Assembly: GCA_944989445.1 (NCBI GenBank)
Contig: CALYLW010000061.1
Span: 434,001-498,000 of the forward strand
Direction of reading: 5' to 3'
DNA from: Ampullaceana balthica
Taxonomy: Eukaryota > Mollusca > Gastropoda > Lymnaeidae
Length of the DNA: 64,000 nucleotides
The stretch's first letter is position 1, and every line of letters starts with the position of its first letter. Of the stretch, positions 58,966 through 64,000 are shown piece after piece. A program made the translations under genes and the position numbers. The notes beneath the pieces are model-generated. The model did no database searches. It saw nothing but the letters and a program-made list of their open reading frames with translations, and was not told the DNA's origin.

Positions 58966-59299
58966 GTCTAGGGCAGTCAATCTGGTATACGACATAGAGG
59001 TTGTCATGCTATCTCCTGCTCCTCCTCTGTTCGTTGCTCTGGCCATCCCAAAGTCTGGCTCAATTTAGACCATAGTTTACGATAACCGATTTTTTTTCAA
59101 CTCCACCCCCCCCCCTTACTCTCGTGAGCTACCTGTAGTTCCAGACAAGAGTAGGCGGGTGAGAAGCAGGCGAAAAGGGAGAGGGAGAGTATGCGAAGGA
59201 TGAGAAATTCTTCAAACCAAATTACATGTCTGTTCTCTGATGATGAGATTTAGGGACATATGTTTACAGCATTTGTCGTGTTATTGTAACAAAGATTGA

Positions 59300-60192
59300 C
59301 ACTGAGTGTGCATACAGTGTATTGTAACAATTTAACTGCTTGTGTACATACAGTGTATTGTAACAATTTAACTGCTTGTGTACATACATACAGTGTATTG
59401 TAACAATTTAACTGCTTGTGTACATACAGTGTATTGTAACAAAGGCACTGCTTGTGTACACACATACAGTTTATTGTAACAACGGCACTGCGTGTGTACA
59501 TACATACAGTGTATTGTAACAATGACAATAATTGTGTACATACACTGTATTTTAACAATGACAATACTTGTGTACATACAGTGTATTGTAGCAATGGCAC
59601 TGCTTGTGTACATACAGTGTATCTGAGCAATGGCACTGCTTGTGTACATACAGTGTATTGTAACAATGACACTGCTTGTGTACATATAGTGTATCTGAGC
59701 AATGGCACTGCTTGTGTACATACAGTGTATTGTAACAATGACAATAATTGTGTACATACAGTGTATTGTAGCAATGGCACTGCTTGTGTACATACAGTGT
59801 ATCTGAGCAATGGCACTGCTTGTGTACATACAGTGTATTGTAACAATGACAATAATTGTGTACACACGGCGTATTGTAACAATGACAATAATTGTGTACA
59901 TACAGCGTATTGTAACAATGACAATAATTGTGTACACACAGCGTATTGTAACAATGACAATAATTATGTACATAGTGTATTGTAACAATGACAATAATTA
60001 TGTACATAGTGTATTGTAACAATGACAATAATTATGTACATAGTGTATTGTAACAATGACAATAATTATGTACATAGTGTATTGTAACAATGACAATAAT
60101 TGTGTACATAGTGTATTGTAACAATGACAATAATTATGTACATAGTGTATTGTAACAATGACAATAATTGTGTACATACAGTGTATTGTAAA
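59300..60192. repeat. Minisatellite, 34-36-bp unit with several variants
   Basis: About 25 copies of GTGTATTGTAACAATGACAA / TAATTGTGTACATACA and a GCAATGGCACTGCTTGTG variant. The right third (59965-60165) is a homogeneous 34-bp sub-array (ATTATGTACATAGTG). A block starting at 59581 recurs 180 bp later at 59761, identical for its first 90 bp or so. The long frames on both strands are by-products. Confidence 0.95.
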
Positions 60193-60423
60193 GGAAGCCC
60201 TTTAATCCACTAATCTAATCTCCCCCCCCCACCAATTATTCCTTCCATTTTGACAAATTGATCCTTTATTTAACGGATCACCCACAATATGAAAATCTTT
60301 GGTTTCTAAATTCCCATGAGGGATCATCTGTTCTAATCACCTTCTTACATATGAATATGACGTTTTATGACACACAAAACCCTGTATCACACGTTGTTTT
60401 ACATCTTACCCTGTACTGCACTA

Positions 60424-60545
60424 GAGCATATCGACAGTAAAGGTCTTACTCTACTACGCTAGAACATATAGACAGTAAAGGTCTTACTCTACTACGCTAG
60501 AACATATAGACAGTTAAGGTCTTCCTCTATTACGCTTATCGACAG
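60424..60545. repeat. Short tandem repeat, 38-bp unit
   Basis: Three to four copies of AGAACATATAGACAGTAAAG / GTCTTACTCTACTACGCT. Confidence 0.88.
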
Positions 60546-60945
60546 TAAAGAAGAACGCCCCTGATTTAACAGGTCCATGCTTCTCTGATTAGGTCAAGCT
60601 GACCTATATCTTCACTAGGCAGTCCACGGAGGTGCACATATGTCATGAATATATTTAACTTACTGCGCAGTGGCATACACTCTTGACCTCGTTATTTCTC
60701 AAACCTCCTTCTCCCCCCTCCCCCAAACTACACACACATACACATACATTCTTGTTCAGTTCTCTGTCTTTCGGGGTTATCTTTCCCTTACTACTAACTG
60801 CGAAGTACATCCTACCGTGGTGGGTGGGCAGAAAATTGGGGTTCATGGTGATAGTGGGTCTTGTGATGGGTCTCATAGTGGGTCTTATGGTGGGTTAGAC
60901 GGTATCCTGACGGGGCAGATTACTATTGCGATAGAAGAATTGGAT
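60546..60945. other. Unassigned stretch in the Polycomb intron
   Basis: A pyrimidine and CA tract lies at 60700-60750, and a short GGTGATAGTGGGTCTTATGG repeat at 60845-60900. No gene is supported. Confidence 0.45.
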
Positions 60946-61795
60946 GTGAGGACATGTTGAGGTGAGGACATGTTGAGGTGAGGACATGTTGAGGTGAGGA
61001 CATAGGAAGGTGAGGACATAGGAAGGTGAGGACATAGGAAGGTGAGGACATAGGGAGGTGAGGACATGGGGAGGTGAGGACATGGGGAGGTGAGGACATG
61101 GGGAGGTGAGGACATGGGGAGGTGAGGACATGGGGAGGTGAGGACATGGGGAGGTGAGAACATGGGGAGGTGAGGACATGGGGAGGTGAGGACATGGGGA
61201 GGTGAGGACATGGGGAGGTGAGGACATGGGGAGGTGAGAACATGGGGAGGTGAGGACATGGGGAGGTGAGGACATGGGGAGGTGAGGACATAGGGAGGTG
61301 AGGACATGGGGAGGTGAGGACATAGGGAGGTGAGGACATAGGAAGGTGAGGACATAGGGAGGAGAGGACTTAGGAAGGTGAGGACATAGGAAGGTGAGGA
61401 CATAGGGAGGTGAGGACATAGGGAGGTGAGGACATAGGAAGATGAGGACATAGGGAGGTGAGGAAATAGGGAGGTGAGGACATAGGAAGGTGAGGACATA
61501 GGAAGGTGAGGACATAGGGAGGTGAGGACATAGGAAGATGAGGACATAGGAAGGTGATGACACAGGGAGGAGAGGATATACGAAGGTGAGGAAAAGGAAG
61601 ATAAGGACATAGGGAGGAGAGGACACATGAAGGTGAGGACATAGGAAGGTGAGGACATAGGGAGGTGAGGAATAGGGAGTTGAGGACATAGGAAGGTGAG
61701 GACATAGGAAGGTGAGGACACAGGAAGGTGAGGACACAGGAAGGTGAGGACACAGGGAGGAGAGGTCATAGTATGTGAGGACACAGGGAGGTCAC
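60946..61795. repeat. Minisatellite, 16-bp purine-rich unit (AGGTGAGGACATGGGG)
   Basis: About 52 copies. The centre (61065-61290) is homogeneous AGGTGAGGACATGGGG; the right part has AGGTGAGGACATAGGA and more variants. The plus strand is about 80 percent purine over 850 bp. Each unit has GGTGAG, which resembles a splice donor, but on the non-coding strand of the Polycomb transcript. Minus-strand frames (MSSPPHVLTSPCPHLP) are by-products. Confidence 0.96.
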
Positions 61796-62228
61796 GAAGC
61801 GACAATGTGAGAAAACGTTTTCTCTGGTTGATTGAGGGCCGGCCTCGCCTCCTACCACCCCCAATCCCCCCCGGGGAGAAGAAGTTTTACATGTAAGGTA
61901 TCTGAACTGCGTCATACACCAAGCCCTGGTCTGTGTCAATGAACCTAACACCAGGATCCAGGCCGTGCACTACTAAACGGTGCAGCCACGATCTTTCTCA
62001 GTGTGGTGGGAAGATAATGGAGGTTACCGGATATTCTGAAATCTAAAGACATCTTTACCAACAGGGGCGTCGTCTTAAGTATAAAGAGTGGTGTCTGCAG
62101 GAGAAGGGTAAAAAGGGGAGGGGGCAGGGACATGAGGTATATCCAGTAACTTAAATATTTGGTAAATTGATTCCAAACTTACACTACTTACGCATGGCAT
62201 ACTTTTTGATACGATAATAAATAGACTA
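61796..62228. other. Unassigned stretch in the Polycomb intron
   Basis: No feature recognised between the purine-rich array and the MITE. Confidence 0.45.
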
Positions 62229-62450
62229 CAGACCAGTGGTAGGGAAACTTTTCAGGATGGGGGCCGCATTAGTAAGAAATGTTAAGTCAAGGGGTCACAC
62301 CTAAACAAAACTCAGCTTCAGTTCAAGGTTCAAACGTCCACCTCATACAAAAATTTATGTTTGCGATATTGCAGCAGGCTTTTGCAAGCCGCACAGCACT
62401 CCGTAGCCGGCTGCATGCTGCCCGCGGGCCGTAGTTTGCCTTCCCCTGCC
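62229..62450. mobile_element. hAT-type MITE, 222 bp, 34 bp from a Polycomb splice donor
   Basis: ATAGACTA occurs exactly on both sides (62221-62228 and 62451-62458). The inner ends CAGTGGTAGGGAAACTTTT and, reverse-complemented, CAGGGGAAGGCAAACTACG are imperfect inverted repeats. GGGGGCCGC near the left and GCGGGCC near the right are also mirrored. Confidence 0.88.
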
Positions 62451-62484
62451 ATAGACTAAAAGCAAAAAGAATAACATCACTTAC

Positions 62485-62550
62485 TTTGAGTCGAACTCTG
62501 CAATCAACAGTGGATCTAAAATGTTGTCCGTTGGCTCCCACGTACTTTGT
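62485..62550 (-). CDS. Pc: Polycomb gene, chromodomain exon (second half of the domain)
   Basis: On the minus strand the exon of 66 bp lies between an acceptor (CTTATTTTAG) and a donor (GTAAGTG). Its first base ends a codon; it then encodes QSTWEPTDNILDPLLIAEFD, then S, and leaves AA to be completed by the next exon. TWEP is the chromodomain signature with one of the aromatic-cage residues (W), and NILDP.LL is the Pc/CBX form rather than the HP1 form (NLDCPELI type). The first half of the chromodomain (the K.YLVKWKGW part) and the start codon must lie beyond the right edge of the window; none is seen in 62551-64000. Confidence 0.87.
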
Positions 62551-62820
62551 CTAAAATAAGAATGGAAAAAACACGCCATTTTAGGGTAAAAAATAATAAA
62601 TTGTTGAAAGTAAATACAAATAGTTTTAACAGAGGATCTTAAAAAATGGAAACAAAATTAAATTTCAGCAAGGAATTTTTTTTTAAAATATGTTTTCTTT
62701 AAAGTAGGCTATTTCTAAGAAGTATAACTTATAACACAATAAAAGATTGTGACCCATCAAAACGGCCCCAGGCAAATTTTTTACATTTTGTAACAAAAAT
62801 TGTACCTTTTTTTTTCATTT

Positions 62821-63185
62821 GGCGCCGTCCATAAAGGACGTCACGCGATTTTGGCCGATGTTTAACTCGTCACAAAAACTTAGAACCCCCTCCATAATGA
62901 CGTCACAAAGCCGTGACATCCCCCCACCCATAAAAGCGGTATTTTCTATTTGAAAATGAGCATGTTTCAAATCACTTTATTGTCATTTTAGGATGTATTT
63001 AGTGGAAGGCTGCACTCTAATATCGTAGCACGCTTGGAATCCATGTAAAACGTCATAAAATAAATAGTAAGAAATGGAATATTTAATTGGAACTTTGATT
63101 TAAAGTAGCGTGTTTTGACGTGACGTCACAACGCTTAACCCCCCCCCCTCCCCCTAGGTTCGTGACGTTATTTATTGACGGCCCC
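62821..63185. mobile_element. PIF/Harbinger-like MITE, 365 bp, inside the foldback element
   Basis: Termini GGCGCCGTCCATAAAGGACG and, reverse-complemented, GGGGCCGTCAATAAATAACG match the larger element at 33858-35407. TTT flanks both sides, and copy 1 of the host foldback shows the empty site (CATTTTAAGC on the corresponding strand), which supports a 3-bp duplication. Internal GTGACGTCAC words occur near both ends. No coding sequence. Confidence 0.9.
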
Positions 63186-63205
63186 TTTTAAGCTTTTGTC
63201 AACTT

Positions 63206-63700
63206 TTTAAATCCTTTATATTAACTCGTGGTGTCTGGTTGTTTGTTTGAACCCTTGATTGCTTGCTTGTCGCCAAAACTTTTGATCAATTTTAACCCAC
63301 TTCCTCGTAAGCTAGCGAGCTAAAATTTTTCAGGCAGTTTCGTACCGATGATAAAAACAATGTATCAAAATTTCAGATCGATCACATGTACAGTAATTGA
63401 ATTATTGATTTTTTAGATTATTTTATTTATTCCTATGTATCATGTTATTTTTTGAGATAGAGTGTAAGGGTGCGCATTATATTGAACAACCTTTCTGTCG
63501 CGCAATTAAGTTTTATTGACAACACTTTTTATAAACAAATTCCCGATCGGTGCGCATTATATTAAACATGTTTTACGACACAACTACAATTTTGTATTTT
63601 TGGATGGTCTTGCGCTGCGTATTATAATGAACATTCTTTTAGTTACTTCTCGTACATAAAGGATTTATAGTCATAAACTTGGTTTTTTACGGTTTTTTAA
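63206..63700 (+). repeat. Dispersed repeat family A, copy 3, inside the foldback element
   Basis: It runs from AAATCCTTTATATTAACTCG to about TTACGGTTTTTTAAAAA and matches 38475-38965, with a few more differences (GAGTGTAAGGGTGCGCATTA in place of the GAGCGTCGCGG segment). The surrounding foldback sequence fixes the outer limits of the element to within about 10 bp. Confidence 0.85.
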
Positions 63701-64000
63701 AAATTTATCCTTAAAAAAAAGTGGTCCAATTGTAAAATTATTTCATTGTGATGTTATTATATTATCATTTCTTCTCAACAAACAACCGTGACTTGGCACC
63801 ACACCGAGTAAAGGCTATTAAATTCTTTCTTGTGGTGTCATTATTATTGTTTCTTATGAACTAAACCTGACACTGAATCGGTGAGTAAAAATACTAATTT
63901 AAATTTGATTGCATTTTTTACTATTAGTCCATCTATTAATCCAGGGCCGTTTTTGACCGTTATGTCGGAGCCCACTTGTTGGGGCCGTTTAGTCCGGGGC

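Larger units (their letters stand above)
62749..64000. mobile_element. Foldback-like element, copy 2, split by two insertions and cut by the window end
   Basis: In reverse orientation to 29076-29567. It starts GTGACCCATCAAAACGGCCC (one sub-repeat instead of about eight), goes on to 62820, resumes after a PIF-like MITE at 63186 (TTTTAAGCTTTTGTCAAC), is again broken by repeat A at about 63206-63700, and resumes with AAAAAAGTGGTCCAATTG. It ends in GGGGCCGTTTAGTCCGGGGC at the window edge. Copy 1 gives the uninterrupted order. Confidence 0.85.

Noticed and set aside
59250..60028. Several long overlapping frames (QYTVCTQ, VTIHCMYT, YCNNDNNCVHT types)
   Set aside because: Products of the 34-36-bp array; overlapping open frames on both strands are typical of repeats, not genes.
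60885..61805. 306- and 280-residue minus-strand frames rich in SSPPHVLTSPCPHLP
   Set aside because: 16-bp array; 3 x 16 = 48 bp keeps all frames periodic. They lie in the Polycomb intron and have no start context or domain.
62323..62541. 72-residue frame over the chromodomain exon (starts MGANGQHF)
   Set aside because: Wrong frame; the frame giving STWEPTDNILDP is the chromodomain.

Overview
This is a eukaryotic, almost certainly animal, window. It is AT-rich and repeat-dominated. The one recognisable host gene is a Polycomb (Pc/CBX-class) gene on the minus strand, read from three spliced exons with GT-AG junctions and matching phases. The composition (LINEs, tRNA-derived SINEs with a GATAA-type tail, hAT and PIF/Harbinger-like elements, very many minisatellites) would fit an invertebrate such as a gastropod mollusc. 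That assignment is inference; nothing in the window proves the taxon.

Layout. 1-7.5 kb: old repeats, including a LINE nested in another LINE, a long foldback element and AT-rich diverged duplications. 7.5-11.8 kb: low-complexity DNA, a 25-bp minisatellite carrying a CRE-like motif in most units, and a tRNA-derived SINE. 12.14-15.67 kb: a hAT DNA transposon with exact 8-bp target duplications and a broken transposase gene. 16-32 kb: truncated LINE pieces, hAT-type MITEs and about a dozen minisatellites, three of which were invaded by transposable elements. 32-42.9 kb: a second SINE type, a 1.55-kb PIF/Harbinger-like element, a tRNA-like sequence and two further minisatellites. 45.06-62.55 kb: the Polycomb gene, read right to left (chromodomain exon at 62.5 kb, 52-bp basic linker exon at 52.7 kb, terminal exon at 45.1-46.1 kb). 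Its two introns (about 9.8 and 6.6 kb) hold some fourteen tandem arrays, MITEs and a SINE. 62.7-64 kb: a foldback element split by two later insertions and running off the window.

Most open reading frames in the window are by-products of tandem repeats whose unit length is a multiple of three (18, 21, 30, 36, 42 and 60 bp), or of 16-bp units that close on 48 bp, so they stay open in several frames on both strands. They should not be read as genes. Besides the Polycomb exons, only the hAT transposase and the LINE reverse transcriptases are convincing protein-coding sequence, and those copies are truncated or frameshifted.

The most interesting signals are: the Polycomb gene with a micro-exon sandwiched between two minisatellites; a 3' tail shared by the LINE and the SINEs, with seven occurrences; transposable elements landing inside tandem arrays; two copies of a foldback element that let insertions be ordered in time; and higher-order repeat structure inside several arrays.
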